Shown piece after piece: positions 18,528 to 27,327 of a stretch of DNA of 64,000 nt. Source of the stretch: Bacteroidales bacterium UBA3696 (GTDB taxonomy: Bacteria > Bacteroidota > Bacteroidia > Bacteroidales > Paludibacteraceae); contig DFIN01000001.1 in NCBI GenBank assembly GCA_002372135.1, forward strand, positions 8,327 through 72,326. Reading direction: 5' to 3'. How positions within the stretch are numbered: position 1 is the stretch's first letter; each line of letters starts with the position of its first letter. Under the pieces are notes generated by a model, which saw nothing but the letters and a program-made list of their open reading frames with translations, was not told the origin of the DNA and searched no databases. The position numbers and the translations under genes are program-made.

Positions 18528-20011
18528 GGCAATTTCTGCATATATATCTTTGGGGCAAGGAGATAGGGCAACTTGAATGGAAAGCGCGAGCCGGTCGGTC
18601 TGTTTTTGCGTATAATCCTACTTATCTGTCCGAAGTAGGTATTTCGCCGGCTCCCCTGATGGCTCCAATTCGTAAAGATGCTCTGTTTCGATCCTTTGTT
18701 AGCGAGGATGAACGTATATATCATCGCTTGCCGTCTTTCTTAGCCGATTCGTTACCCGATGACTGGGGAAATGCGTTGTTTGAGCAATGGAGAATGGAAC
18801 AGCATTTATCCTCTGCGAACGTAACACCACTTGACAAACTGACTTTCATCGGTCAGCGAGGAATGGGTGCATTCGAATTTGTGCCGGATGCGCAGTTGGC
18901 TCCCCAAGCGGACGAGGTAAATATAGCAGCCTTAGCCCATTTGGCGCAACGTATATTCTTGGAACGCGAAAAAGTGGTGATTGACCCGTCTGAAACTTTG
19001 ACGAAGAAATTACTTCTGGCAGTAGGTACTTCGGCAGGTGGACGACAACCCAAAGCGATTATTGCAATCAATCGGGAAACAGGTGAAATACGTTCCGGAC
19101 AGATTGCAGGGCTTGACGGGTATGATTACTACATCCTTAAGTTCGGCGATAAAGACCGATCTTCTGCCGAACTGGAACAAACCTATTATCAGATGGCAAT
19201 CAATGCAGGAATTGATATGATGCCTTGCCGATTGTTGGAAGCTGATGGAGAAAAACATTTCTTGACACAGCGTTTTGACCGACCGAACGGAGAAAAACTG
19301 CACATGCAAACGCTGGCTGCTATGGATCCCGATGCCAATAGTTATGAACAACTGCTGCTGGTTTGCCGCAAACTGCAATTGCAGGAATCCGATACGGCTG
19401 AGGTATTCCGCCGTATGGTGTTCAATTACTTGGCGAACAATACCGATGACCACCACAAAAACTTTTCGTTCCTCATGAATAAGAAAGGCGAATGGGCATT
19501 GGCTCCCGCCTATGATATGACCTATATATTCAACCGTGGTTACCAGCCGGATACAGATCATTGTCTTTTGATGCGCGGTAAATATTCTTTGTGGACTAAA
19601 GACGATGTGCTGCAATTTGCTATTGATAATGGAATTGCCAACTACGAGAAAATCATCCGTAAGGTGGCCGATGCGCTGATGCAGTTCCGTGAGTTAGCCG
19701 AAAAAAACGGCGTTAGGCAGGAATGGATAGGGCGCATTGAAAGTACGATTCAAACTCATTTGCGCGAGTGGGGATTCATTATTGAACATGTGGAAGACGA
19801 ATGGACTACTCCGGCTGGCACGCATATATCCAAAGTCTATCTTGAGCAGGCATACAAAGGGAACTACCATCTGTTCGCAACCGTGGACGGAAAACAAAAA
19901 AAATACATCATCCGCAAATCCACACCCGATTATGAACTAATTGAGCAAACCGGTCTCCATCACCTCAATAGCGAACAACTAAAGGAATTAGTGGAGAGTT
20001 GTATTTTATAA
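18524..20011 (+). CDS. hipA: HipA-like serine/threonine kinase toxin
   Basis: 495 residues. N-terminal subdomain about 1-110 (LHIYLWGKEIGQLEW, PSFLADSLPDDWGNALFEQW, FIGQRGMGAFEF); Gly/Ser loop around 168 (GTSAGGRQPKA), matching the region of the autophosphorylated serine in E. coli HipA; kinase core with NNTDDHHKNFSFL (Asp308/Asp309, Asn313) and LAPAYDMTY near 326. All expected catalytic residues are present, so the kinase should be active. Known HipA toxins phosphorylate aminoacyl-tRNA synthetases and induce dormancy. The last 70 residues or so (TPAGTHISKVYLEQAYKGN onwards) are an added domain beyond the core. It sits just upstream of an AT-rich biosynthetic cluster. Confidence 0.88.
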   Translation: MRQFLHIYLWGKEIGQLEWKARAGRSVFAYNPTYLSEVGISPAPLMAPIRKDALFRSFVSEDERIYHRLPSFLADSLPDDWGNALFEQWRMEQHLSSANVTPLDKLTFIGQRGMGAFEFVPDAQLAPQADEVNIAALAHLAQRIFLEREKVVIDPSETLTKKLLLAVGTSAGGRQPKAIIAINRETGEIRSGQIAGLDGYDYYILKFGDKDRSSAELEQTYYQMAINAGIDMMPCRLLEADGEKHFLTQRFDRPNGEKLHMQTLAAMDPDANSYEQLLLVCRKLQLQESDTAEVFRRMVFNYLANNTDDHHKNFSFLMNKKGEWALAPAYDMTYIFNRGYQPDTDHCLLMRGKYSLWTKDDVLQFAIDNGIANYEKIIRKVADALMQFRELAEKNGVRQEWIGRIESTIQTHLREWGFIIEHVEDEWTTPAGTHISKVYLEQAYKGNYHLFATVDGKQKKYIIRKSTPDYELIEQTGLHHLNSEQLKELVESCIL

Positions 20012-20042
20012 TAATGTAAGTAGAGAAAGAAAATTATTAAGT

Positions 20043-21551
20043 ATGCAAAAATCAGTTGTAGAATATTTAACGAAAACAGTCGCTGCTTTTCCTAATAAAA
20101 TTGCTGTTCATGATGAGAAAGAGGAAATCGCTTTCTCACAATTGTGGCAGAATGCCACGAGCATAGCTAATGCTCTGCAAAACAGAGTAACTCCTCGCCA
20201 GCCCATCGGAGTGTATATCCCGAAAGGTTGCAAAATGGTGACCTCTTTTGCTGCAATCAATATGGCTGCAGATTTCTATGTGCCTTTGGATACCAAATCG
20301 CCCGCTCAACGCATAGCATCCATCTTAACCACTCTTGGAGCCAAAGTGGTGATAACTGATGTGGCTCATAAAGAGGCATTGTCTGCGTTCTATCAAGGAG
20401 AGATATTGGTTTATGAGGAATGTATAAGTTCTGTTAATGAATCACAATTCTTGCGTTATGAGAGAGAGCAGATAGATACGGATCCTATTTATTCTATCTT
20501 TACATCCGGTAGCACCGGAGTTCCAAAAGGTGTTGTGGTCTCTCATCGCGGAGTAATAGATTATATCGATTGGGCTGTAGATACGTTTAAGATTGACTCC
20601 ACGGCCGTTATTGGTAATCAGGCACCATTCTATTTCGATAACTCTACATTAGACATCTATTTGATGTATGCAACCGGTGCTACGCTGAATGTTATCCCCG
20701 AAATCAACTTTGCTTTCCCCGCCAAACTCATTGACTATCTCAACGATCAAAAGATAACCTTTGTATTCTGGGTGCCGTTTGTGTTAGTGAATGTGGCTAA
20801 CATGGATATTTTGGCTTCAAAGAAGCCGCAATATCTGCGTGATATCTTTTTTGCCGGAGAAGTGATGCCGAATAAGCATCTAAACTATTGGCGTAAGCAT
20901 CTGCCTAATTGCCGATATGCAAATCTTTATGGGCCTACAGAGATTACAGTGGATTGCACTTATTATCTTGTTGATAGAGAGTTCTCTGATGACGAACCAT
21001 TGCCGATTGGCATTCCCTGCCGCAATAGCGATGTGCTGATACTGGTTGATAGAAAACGGTTCGCGCAACAAGGAGAGCAAGGAGAATTATGCGTTCGTGG
21101 AACCTCATTGGCTTTAGGCTATTACAATAATCCGAAGAAAACGGCAGAGGCGTTCATTCAAAACCCGCTTAATACACACTATCCTGAGACCATCTATTGT
21201 ACAGGCGATGTGGTATATGAGAATGAACGAGGTGAGATGATGTATGTCGGACGCATCGACTCGCAAATCAAGCACAATGGCTATCGCATCGAATTAGGAG
21301 AGATAGAGACTGCTATATTGGGAAGCAATTTAGTGGACAACTGTTGCGTATTATACAACAATAAGGAGAAACAAATCGTGCTCGTATATCAGGCTGAACA
21401 AGAATTGAATATAGCAGCATTGCGCAAAGCAATTGGAGAAAAAATCCCTAAATATATGCTTCCGACAGCATACCACCGAGAATATGTTCTCAAACAAAAC
21501 AATAGTGGCAAGATAGATAGAGCACATTATAATAGGTATATAAATGGATAA
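20043..21551 (+). CDS. Amino-acid adenylation enzyme (DltA/NRPS A-domain-like)
   Basis: 502 residues, a stand-alone ANL-superfamily enzyme. Core motifs in order: TSGSTGVPKG (about residues 152-161), YFDNSTLDIY (about 200), NLYGPTE (about 293), YCTGDVVY (about 380), GRIDSQIKHNGYRIELGE (about 402) and NNSGKIDR with the catalytic Lys near 493. The Asp in FDNS is the residue that binds the alpha-amino group in NRPS A domains and DltA, so the substrate is probably an amino acid such as D-Ala, to be loaded onto a carrier protein; the ACP at 22376 is the obvious acceptor. First gene of the cluster; the base composition is visibly AT-richer than neighbours. The start overlap with the next gene implies an operon. 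Confidence 0.83.
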   Translation: MQKSVVEYLTKTVAAFPNKIAVHDEKEEIAFSQLWQNATSIANALQNRVTPRQPIGVYIPKGCKMVTSFAAINMAADFYVPLDTKSPAQRIASILTTLGAKVVITDVAHKEALSAFYQGEILVYEECISSVNESQFLRYEREQIDTDPIYSIFTSGSTGVPKGVVVSHRGVIDYIDWAVDTFKIDSTAVIGNQAPFYFDNSTLDIYLMYATGATLNVIPEINFAFPAKLIDYLNDQKITFVFWVPFVLVNVANMDILASKKPQYLRDIFFAGEVMPNKHLNYWRKHLPNCRYANLYGPTEITVDCTYYLVDREFSDDEPLPIGIPCRNSDVLILVDRKRFAQQGEQGELCVRGTSLALGYYNNPKKTAEAFIQNPLNTHYPETIYCTGDVVYENERGEMMYVGRIDSQIKHNGYRIELGEIETAILGSNLVDNCCVLYNNKEKQIVLVYQAEQELNIAALRKAIGEKIPKYMLPTAYHREYVLKQNNSGKIDRAHYNRYING

Positions 21552-22374
21552 AGTAACTTCCATAGAACAACTGAAAGAACTGATATCGGGTATCCGTAAT
21601 CTGCGTCAGGGTTTCGTAACCAATTTCTATTTGGATGAGGTGAAGCATAGGGCTTGGATTCAAACCGGCAAATTCTTATATGCTAAGCACGATGATGCCG
21701 TATTCCTGTTCTTTGATCATGAAGCCGAGAATATAGAGAACTACTTTACGAATTTGTTTTATATGGCAACTTCTGAAGAAGTTATGTTAAAGCACCTAAA
21801 AGCGTATCCGGAAATGTATATATATGATTTATACATATTGGATATAGTAGGACGTAAAGAGATATGTGAACCGCTGGTAGAAAAACTGAAATCAATAGGT
21901 GGTCATGATGACGCGCATGTGTGTAGAATGACACGAATTGGAGAAGTGAATGTGGAGTTGGCTGTTCGAGGAACAAATATTCACTATGCAGATGAAGTAG
22001 ACTTGGAGCAGATAGAGTCGCTATTGCATATACATTTTGATGAACAACTGGAGCAAATACCACTAAGAGATGAGTTAGCGCAAATGGTAGCGGATAAACA
22101 TATATTACTATGTCAGCGCGAAGGGAAGAATGCCGGAATATTGCTTTTCGAGCATAATGCAACGACTCTATATTTGCGGTATTGGTTGGTACTCCCTGAA
22201 TGTAGAAACAAAGGAGTGGGTAGCGAACTATTGAGACATTTTTTATGGGAAGGTCGTGAAACCAAAAGGCAGATACTATGGGTGAACCAAGCCAATGAAA
22301 ATGCGATCGTTCGTTACGAACACTATGGATTTAAACAAGAAAATATGTATGACTATATAGTAAAATATTGTTAA
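21544..22374 (+). CDS. GNAT-family N-acyltransferase
   Basis: 276 residues. The C-terminal half (about 140-276) is a GNAT domain with the acetyl-CoA-binding motif A, LPECRNKGVGSELLRHFLW (about 218-236), and a typical motif B, NENAIVRYEHYGFKQ. The N-terminal half is unusual and not recognised; it may be a second, degenerate GNAT fold. The start overlaps the stop of the adenylation gene by 8 bases and the stop is one base before the ACP gene, so it should act on the same carrier-bound intermediate, for example acylating its amino group (inference). Confidence 0.75.
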   Translation: MDKVTSIEQLKELISGIRNLRQGFVTNFYLDEVKHRAWIQTGKFLYAKHDDAVFLFFDHEAENIENYFTNLFYMATSEEVMLKHLKAYPEMYIYDLYILDIVGRKEICEPLVEKLKSIGGHDDAHVCRMTRIGEVNVELAVRGTNIHYADEVDLEQIESLLHIHFDEQLEQIPLRDELAQMVADKHILLCQREGKNAGILLFEHNATTLYLRYWLVLPECRNKGVGSELLRHFLWEGRETKRQILWVNQANENAIVRYEHYGFKQENMYDYIVKYC

Positions 22375-22375
22375 A

Positions 22376-22609
22376 ATGAGAGAAAAAATAATTGAAATTT
22401 TGACGGACTTGCGTCCCGAGTTTGACTTCTCGCAAGAAGGCATTAACTTCATTGATGAAGGCATGTTAGATAGTTTTGATTTAGTTGCTTTAGTCAGTGA
22501 TATAGAGACTCAATTCGGCATAAAAATAGATGGAGTAGATGTAGTCCCCGAAAATTTTTGTTCGATAGATGCCATAGTAAGTTTATTAAGCAAAAATGGA
22601 GTAAAATAA
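22376..22609 (+). CDS. Acyl carrier protein (first of two)
   Basis: 77 residues, four-helix carrier protein. The phosphopantetheine site is Ser33 in GMLDSFDLVALV. The motif DSFD and the overall sequence are closer to DltC-like and cluster-specific carriers than to the fatty-acid AcpP (DSLD). It follows the adenylation and GNAT genes directly and overlaps the KAS III-like start (TAATG), which suggests it carries the adenylated amino acid. Confidence 0.85.
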   Translation: MREKIIEILTDLRPEFDFSQEGINFIDEGMLDSFDLVALVSDIETQFGIKIDGVDVVPENFCSIDAIVSLLSKNGVK

Positions 22610-23673
22610 TGGATTTCGTATTTCATAATAAGCGTATAGCCGGTATTTTAACAGTACTTCCACACCAATCCGTGCCTTTTGAAGACGAGATGGGAAACTA
22701 TAATTTTTCACCCGTAAAGTGCCAGAAACTGAAATTGGCGATGGGATATCGCGAACATCGTGTTGCGCAAAAAGGTCAGACATCGTATGACTTCTGTGTA
22801 TATGGTATGCAGTATTTATTTGATGAAGGATTGCTGAAACCCGAAGAAATAGATGCTTTGCTATTCGTCAGTCAGAGTCCGGATTATTTTATCCCACCGA
22901 CAAGTAATTTGATACAAGGATATTTTGGACTCAAAAGCGATATGCTGTGTTTGGATATCAACCAAGGTTGTGCCGGATTTGAGGTGGGATTGATTCAGGC
23001 ATTTATGTTGTTGGATCAACCGGCTATCAATAAAGTGGTGTTACTCAATGCCGATGTGTTAAGTTCGAAAGTGTCTGACTACGACAGAAACAGCAAACCG
23101 CTAATCGGAGATGCTGCATCGGTAACTATCGTAGAGAAAGCCAATGAGGATAATGCAATCTATGCCAATATAAAAATGGATGGAACCGGAGCGTTGGCCT
23201 TGAATATTCCCGCAGGGGGATTTCGTATGCCATCCACACCCCAAACGGCTGAAATGGAGGAGGACCTATCCGGTAATAAGCGTTCCAAAGATAATTTGGT
23301 TATGCGAGGCGATGATGTGTTTAACTTTGTTCAACGTGAAGTACCGCCGATGATTGAGCATTTAATGGAGCAAGCCCATATAAGTGGTGATGATATTGAT
23401 TGGTATATGTTTCACCAGCCTAACAAATTTATGCTCCATAAATTGGCAGAAAAATTGAATGTTTCCTACGATAAGATGCCTGCTAATATAGTGGAGAATT
23501 TTGGGAATGCCAGTGGTGTGACCGTGCCGACGAACATCTCATTTAATCTTGGTGAGGCGGTAGTGAATGGTTCGGTACGCGTGTGTATGGCAGGGTTTGG
23601 AGTCGGATTAACATGGGCAAGTATCTATATGAAACTGGAGAAAATGATGTTTAACAAAATAATTGAATTTTGA
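22609..23673 (+). CDS. 3-oxoacyl-ACP synthase III-like condensing enzyme
   Basis: 354 residues, start ATG 22609 (MDFVFHNKRIAG), overlapping the ACP stop. Thiolase fold with the full KAS III triad: Cys121 in NQGCAGFE, His269 in MFHQPNKF, and Asn300 in ENFGNASG. KAS III enzymes condense a short acyl starter with a malonyl carrier, giving a 3-oxoacyl product. Its neighbours are two carrier proteins and a reductase, so it most likely builds a short 3-hydroxyacyl group rather than priming bulk fatty acids; a housekeeping FabH would normally sit among fab genes, which are absent here. Confidence 0.85.
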   Translation: MDFVFHNKRIAGILTVLPHQSVPFEDEMGNYNFSPVKCQKLKLAMGYREHRVAQKGQTSYDFCVYGMQYLFDEGLLKPEEIDALLFVSQSPDYFIPPTSNLIQGYFGLKSDMLCLDINQGCAGFEVGLIQAFMLLDQPAINKVVLLNADVLSSKVSDYDRNSKPLIGDAASVTIVEKANEDNAIYANIKMDGTGALALNIPAGGFRMPSTPQTAEMEEDLSGNKRSKDNLVMRGDDVFNFVQREVPPMIEHLMEQAHISGDDIDWYMFHQPNKFMLHKLAEKLNVSYDKMPANIVENFGNASGVTVPTNISFNLGEAVVNGSVRVCMAGFGVGLTWASIYMKLEKMMFNKIIEF

Positions 23674-23674
23674 T

Positions 23675-23884
23675 ATGGAAGAGTTATTGAATAAGATGGC
23701 CGACTTATTAGAAGTAGAGTCAATTGATCCGCAGAAGAAATTTAAGGATTATGAAGAGTGGGATTCCTTTACGCGGCTATCCGTATTAGCGATGTTGGAT
23801 GCTGACTATCATGTGCAGATGACCTACGAGCAATTAGAGGCTTTCCCTTCGATAGAAGATTTCTGCAAAAAAGTCTTAGGATAA
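23675..23884 (+). CDS. Acyl carrier protein (second of two)
   Basis: 69 residues, start ATG 23675, one base after the KAS III stop. Carrier-protein fold with attachment Ser31 in EEWDSFTRLSVL. The W-D-S-F motif differs from the first carrier, so the two probably serve different substrates: one for the amino acid, one for the growing acyl chain (inference). Overlaps the SDR start by one base. Confidence 0.83.
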   Translation: MEELLNKMADLLEVESIDPQKKFKDYEEWDSFTRLSVLAMLDADYHVQMTYEQLEAFPSIEDFCKKVLG

Positions 23885-24612
23885 TGGCTACATGCTATAC
23901 GCTAATCACCGGTGCAAGTTCCGGCATAGGAGCAGCATGCGCTAAGTTGCTATCAACCCAATCACGTTTAATATTGTGCGGGTCAAATCGTGAACGCCTT
24001 GAACAATCGCTTGCGCAATGCGCCCAACAAGAAAAGCATCTATTATGGGTATGCGATTTTGACGCACAATTTGATGAAGTGTTCGATGGGTTAAGTGCGT
24101 TTCTGAAGGATAACGATGCGGTAGTGGATAATTATGTTCATTGTGCGGGATTAACACGCATATTGCCGCTAAAAGATTTTACTCCTACGTATACGAAAAC
24201 AGTGTTTCAGGTGAACTTTTTCTCCATCGTAGAGATATTGCGCGTGCTGTTGAAACGTATGAATCAGAAGGCATTGCGTAATGTGGTCTTGATTTCCGCT
24301 TTGGTAAGTCAGCGTGGAGATAGAGGAAATGCTATCTATGCGGCATCCAAAGGCGCCGTCAATGGAATGGTTTATTCGTTGGCGCAGGAATTGGCTCCGA
24401 TACGGATAAACGCAGTAATGCCGGGTTTAGTCAATACGCCTATGGCACAACGAACACCTGAAGAGTTTCGTGAAAAGATATGGGCAAAAATTCCATTAGG
24501 TAAAGGCGAACCGGAAGATATAGCCAACTATGTGGCGTTTCTGCTGAGTGATAAAGCACGATGGATAACCGGTCAAACAATATTTGTAGATGGAGGACAG
24601 AGCACATTATGA
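23884..24612 (+). CDS. SDR-family 3-oxoacyl-ACP reductase-like enzyme
   Basis: 242 residues, classical short-chain dehydrogenase: cofactor motif TGASSGIGAA (residues 9-18), catalytic Ser in ISALVSQRG (about 140), Tyr152 and Lys156 in YAASK, and C-terminal GQTIFVDGGQ. Closest in pattern to FabG, which reduces the 3-oxo group made by KAS III. Lies between the second carrier and the acyltransferase, with overlaps on both sides. Confidence 0.85.
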   Translation: MATCYTLITGASSGIGAACAKLLSTQSRLILCGSNRERLEQSLAQCAQQEKHLLWVCDFDAQFDEVFDGLSAFLKDNDAVVDNYVHCAGLTRILPLKDFTPTYTKTVFQVNFFSIVEILRVLLKRMNQKALRNVVLISALVSQRGDRGNAIYAASKGAVNGMVYSLAQELAPIRINAVMPGLVNTPMAQRTPEEFREKIWAKIPLGKGEPEDIANYVAFLLSDKARWITGQTIFVDGGQSTL

Positions 24613-25139
24613 GTAATTGTAAGGAGTGGGTAATCCCTAATGAACCGATTACGATTGGTTATGGTCATCAGAAACGCAGTTTTCGAGAGAAAGTGCGTAA
24701 AGTAAGAAATACATTATTGGCTCGATGGGCATATGCATGTCCGATAAACAAACTGCGAGTGCAATTCCATCGTTGGCGGGGTATGCATATCGGAGATAAT
24801 GTGTATATCGGAATGTATTGTATTTTTGACAACTTGTCCCCTGAGTATATCTATATTATGGACAATGTTTCAGTCAATGCCAATACAATGATCATCACTC
24901 ATTTCAATCCGGTTGACCGATTCAATAAGATGTTTGAGGCACAGATTCGACCTGTCGTGATAAAAGAAAAGGCTATGGTAGCCGTTCGCTGCACGATCTT
25001 GCCCGGTGTAACAATAGGTGAATATTCAATCGTGAGTGCCGGAATGGTAATTGACAAAGATGTTCCCGATTATACGATGGTGCGAGAGAAGCAAAAACGA
25101 CAGGAAGTAGATATGCATTTTATGTTTAGAAGTTTATAA
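24609..25139 (+). CDS. Left-handed beta-helix (hexapeptide) acyltransferase
   Basis: 176 residues, start ATG 24609, overlapping the SDR stop. Hexapeptide repeats are visible (IGDNVYIGMYCIFDN, IYIMDNVSVNANTMI, VVIKEKAMVAVRC, TILPGVTIGEYSIVSAGMVI), ending in a variable tail. The fold is that of sugar O- or N-acyltransferases (LbH family, maltose/WbbJ type). In this cluster it is the best candidate to move the finished acyl group, from carrier or CoA, to a sugar. The active-site His of the family would be in the IITHFNPVD stretch (about residue 100). Confidence 0.8.
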   Translation: MSNCKEWVIPNEPITIGYGHQKRSFREKVRKVRNTLLARWAYACPINKLRVQFHRWRGMHIGDNVYIGMYCIFDNLSPEYIYIMDNVSVNANTMIITHFNPVDRFNKMFEAQIRPVVIKEKAMVAVRCTILPGVTIGEYSIVSAGMVIDKDVPDYTMVREKQKRQEVDMHFMFRSL

Positions 25140-25141
25140 AG

Positions 25142-26305
25142 ATGAATATATTGATTCAACTTTCTCATCCTGCACATTTTCACTTGTATAAGAATGTCGC
25201 AAAAAACTTGATAGCAAATGGACACCATGTGCTATTTGTAATTAAGACGAAGGATATATTGGAGCAACTATTGAAAAATGCAGGGTTGCCCTATGAAAAT
25301 ATCAATCAATATGCCCACAGAGGTTCCAAATTAGGTGTCTTGTGGGATATGTTGGTGAGAGAATGGCGGATTGTGCGCCTGTGCAGAAAACATCACATTG
25401 ATTTATTGACCGGTTCCACCCCGGATGTTGCGCATGTCGGGTGGCTACTTAGAAAAATGAGAGTTAATATCGGTGAAGATGATTTGAATGTTGTTCCTGC
25501 ATTTGATATTATCGCTTCTTATTTTGTACAGACATTAGTTGCACCATCCACCTGTGGCTTGGGACATATTGAGTATAAGGCTGTTCATTACCCCGGCTAT
25601 CACGAGTTGGCGTATTTGCATCCGAACCATTTTACGCCTTCGCGCGAGGTGGTAGAAGGGTATGGAATGCCTTATCCATTGGCTCCATATTTTATTTTAC
25701 GTTTTGCGTCTTTGAACGCCCACCACGATACTGGCATTAAAGGTATCAATGCAGAAGTGGCACAACGGCTGATTGATATTCTTTCCCCATACGGACGGAT
25801 ATATATCACCTCAGAGCGACCTTTAGAACCACAATTTGAGCAGTATAGAATCCATATCAACCCATTGGATATGCACCATGTGATGGCTTTCGCATCGCTT
25901 TATATTGGGGATAGTCAGACTATGGCTGCTGAAGCAGGTGTGCTTGGTGTACCTTTTGTTCGGTTCAACGACTTCGTAGGGCGCATAGGTTATCTCCGTG
26001 AGTTGGAAGGTGTGTATGAATTGGGTTACGGCATCCACGCAACGCCCCTTGCTGCGGATAGTCCTATTCGTCGTACCGATGGCTCTGTGCAGCCGAGTGG
26101 AGTAGAGGCTTTGTATCAGACCATGGAACGGCTTGTTGCTATGTCGGCGGAAGAACGAAGAAGTACTTTCCAAGCAAGGCGTGAGAAAATGCTTTCAGAA
26201 AAGATTGATTGTGCCAAGTTCCTGACGTGGTTTATCGAAAATTATCCCGCTTCGGTAGAGCAGACAAGAATGGCGAATACAGCCTTTTGGGAGTCGTTCA
26301 AATAA
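25142..26305 (+). CDS. DUF354 glycosyltransferase-like protein
   Basis: 387 residues. DUF354 proteins have the GT-B glycosyltransferase fold and occur in polysaccharide loci. Seen here: an N-terminal Rossmann start (ILIQLSHPAHFHLYKNVAKNL, broken up: IQLSHPAHFHLYKN), TGSTPDVAHVGWLLRK, and a C-terminal half with ITSERPLEPQF, MAFASLYIGDSQTMAAEAGV and FVGRIGYLREL. Last gene of the cluster, 2 bases after the acyltransferase. Its enzymatic activity is unproven; it may glycosylate or epimerise the acylated sugar. The base composition near its 3' end returns towards that of the flanking genes. Confidence 0.8.
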   Translation: MNILIQLSHPAHFHLYKNVAKNLIANGHHVLFVIKTKDILEQLLKNAGLPYENINQYAHRGSKLGVLWDMLVREWRIVRLCRKHHIDLLTGSTPDVAHVGWLLRKMRVNIGEDDLNVVPAFDIIASYFVQTLVAPSTCGLGHIEYKAVHYPGYHELAYLHPNHFTPSREVVEGYGMPYPLAPYFILRFASLNAHHDTGIKGINAEVAQRLIDILSPYGRIYITSERPLEPQFEQYRIHINPLDMHHVMAFASLYIGDSQTMAAEAGVLGVPFVRFNDFVGRIGYLRELEGVYELGYGIHATPLAADSPIRRTDGSVQPSGVEALYQTMERLVAMSAEERRSTFQARREKMLSEKIDCAKFLTWFIENYPASVEQTRMANTAFWESFK

Positions 26306-26323
26306 GATACTTCTCGATCATTC

Positions 26324-26911
26324 CTACGTAAGATACTCTATCATTCCTACAGCAGCGGCGAGGAGAATAAGATAGATAGGGTGGCTGATTGTATCCAACC
26401 ACTTGCGGCGGGACGTACCTTGTTTGGCCGGGATAAATACAGGCAACAGCATACATACAAACACGACGGCAAAAATGACCCAACTCTGCCCGTCAGGGAA
26501 AGTGGCAGGGGACATGAGCGTGTAGGCTGCATGCGCGATAAGCACCACGACCATCAGCCGAATGGCGCGCATCGTCCATACAAACACGGGGTTATTCTGC
26601 CAGCGGTCGCGTATATGGTCATAAATGTAGCATATAATGCTCATTATGAGTAGAGAAGGCAGAACGATCGCAGCGGAAGCCAGTAGGCTACCCCCCACAC
26701 CCCCTACCGTATAACCCACATACGTGGCACAGTTCATTCCAATCGGTCCCGGGGTAACTTGACTGATTGCCACGATGTCCACAAACTCTTGTTCGGTAAC
26801 CCAACCATATCGCAGCACGTCTTGCTGTATGAGGGATATGACTGCCATTCCTCCACCAAAACCGATGAAGCCCACTTTGAGAAACGAGAGGAAGAGTTGC
26901 AGATACACCAT
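26324..26911 (-). CDS. Chromate transporter-family protein, second half-size subunit
   Basis: 195 residues from ATG 26911. Chromate-transport domain: FLKVGFIGFGGGMAVISLI near the N-terminus, then WVTEQEFVDIVAISQVTPGP and a run of hydrophobic helices (about 70-195, 4-5 spans). Half-size ChrA proteins usually function as pairs, as here. Whether it exports chromate or another anion is not shown by sequence. It starts 2 bases after the stop of the first half. Confidence 0.85.
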   Translation of the reverse strand: MVYLQLFLSFLKVGFIGFGGGMAVISLIQQDVLRYGWVTEQEFVDIVAISQVTPGPIGMNCATYVGYTVGGVGGSLLASAAIVLPSLLIMSIICYIYDHIRDRWQNNPVFVWTMRAIRLMVVVLIAHAAYTLMSPATFPDGQSWVIFAVVFVCMLLPVFIPAKQGTSRRKWLDTISHPIYLILLAAAVGMIEYLT

Positions 26912-26913
26912 GT

Positions 26914-27327
26914 TTACCAAATGTTTTTAGCCAGTCGTACTACCGTGGCGGCAATCAAAGCCACAACGGCAGGTCTAACGCACCGAAATACGGCTTCCAC
27001 GGCGGGAAGCGATTTGTATTGGGAGAAACACATCGCTATGATTAGGATGATGCCCACCGAAGGCAATACTGCCCCCACTAATGCCGCTAATACCCCGCGC
27101 CAACCGGCTATGCGATGACCGATAAAGATGGCACTATTGACTGCAATCAGCCCCGGGGCGGCTTGCGCTAATGCCATCATGTTGAGGAACTCTTTCTCGT
27201 CCAACCAGTGGCGGCGATCCACTACTTCGCGTTGCACCAACGCCAACATAGCATACCCTCCACCGATGGTGAAGGTGCCAATCTTAAGGTAGGTAAGGAA
27301 AAGTGTGAGCAGTCGGTTATTTTTCAC
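26914..27327 (-). CDS. Chromate transporter-family protein, first half-size subunit (short)
   Basis: 137 residues: YLKIGTFTIGGGYAMLALV, WLDEKEFLNMMALAQAAPG and IAVNSAIFIGHRIAG show the chromate-transport domain. It stops at LAKNIW, about 50 residues before the usual end of this family (180-200 residues), so the last one or two membrane spans are missing. The start overlaps the 3' end of udk by 11 bases. Either a naturally short form or a truncated gene. Confidence 0.78.
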   Translation of the reverse strand: MKNNRLLTLFLTYLKIGTFTIGGGYAMLALVQREVVDRRHWLDEKEFLNMMALAQAAPGLIAVNSAIFIGHRIAGWRGVLAALVGAVLPSVGIILIIAMCFSQYKSLPAVEAVFRCVRPAVVALIAATVVRLAKNIW

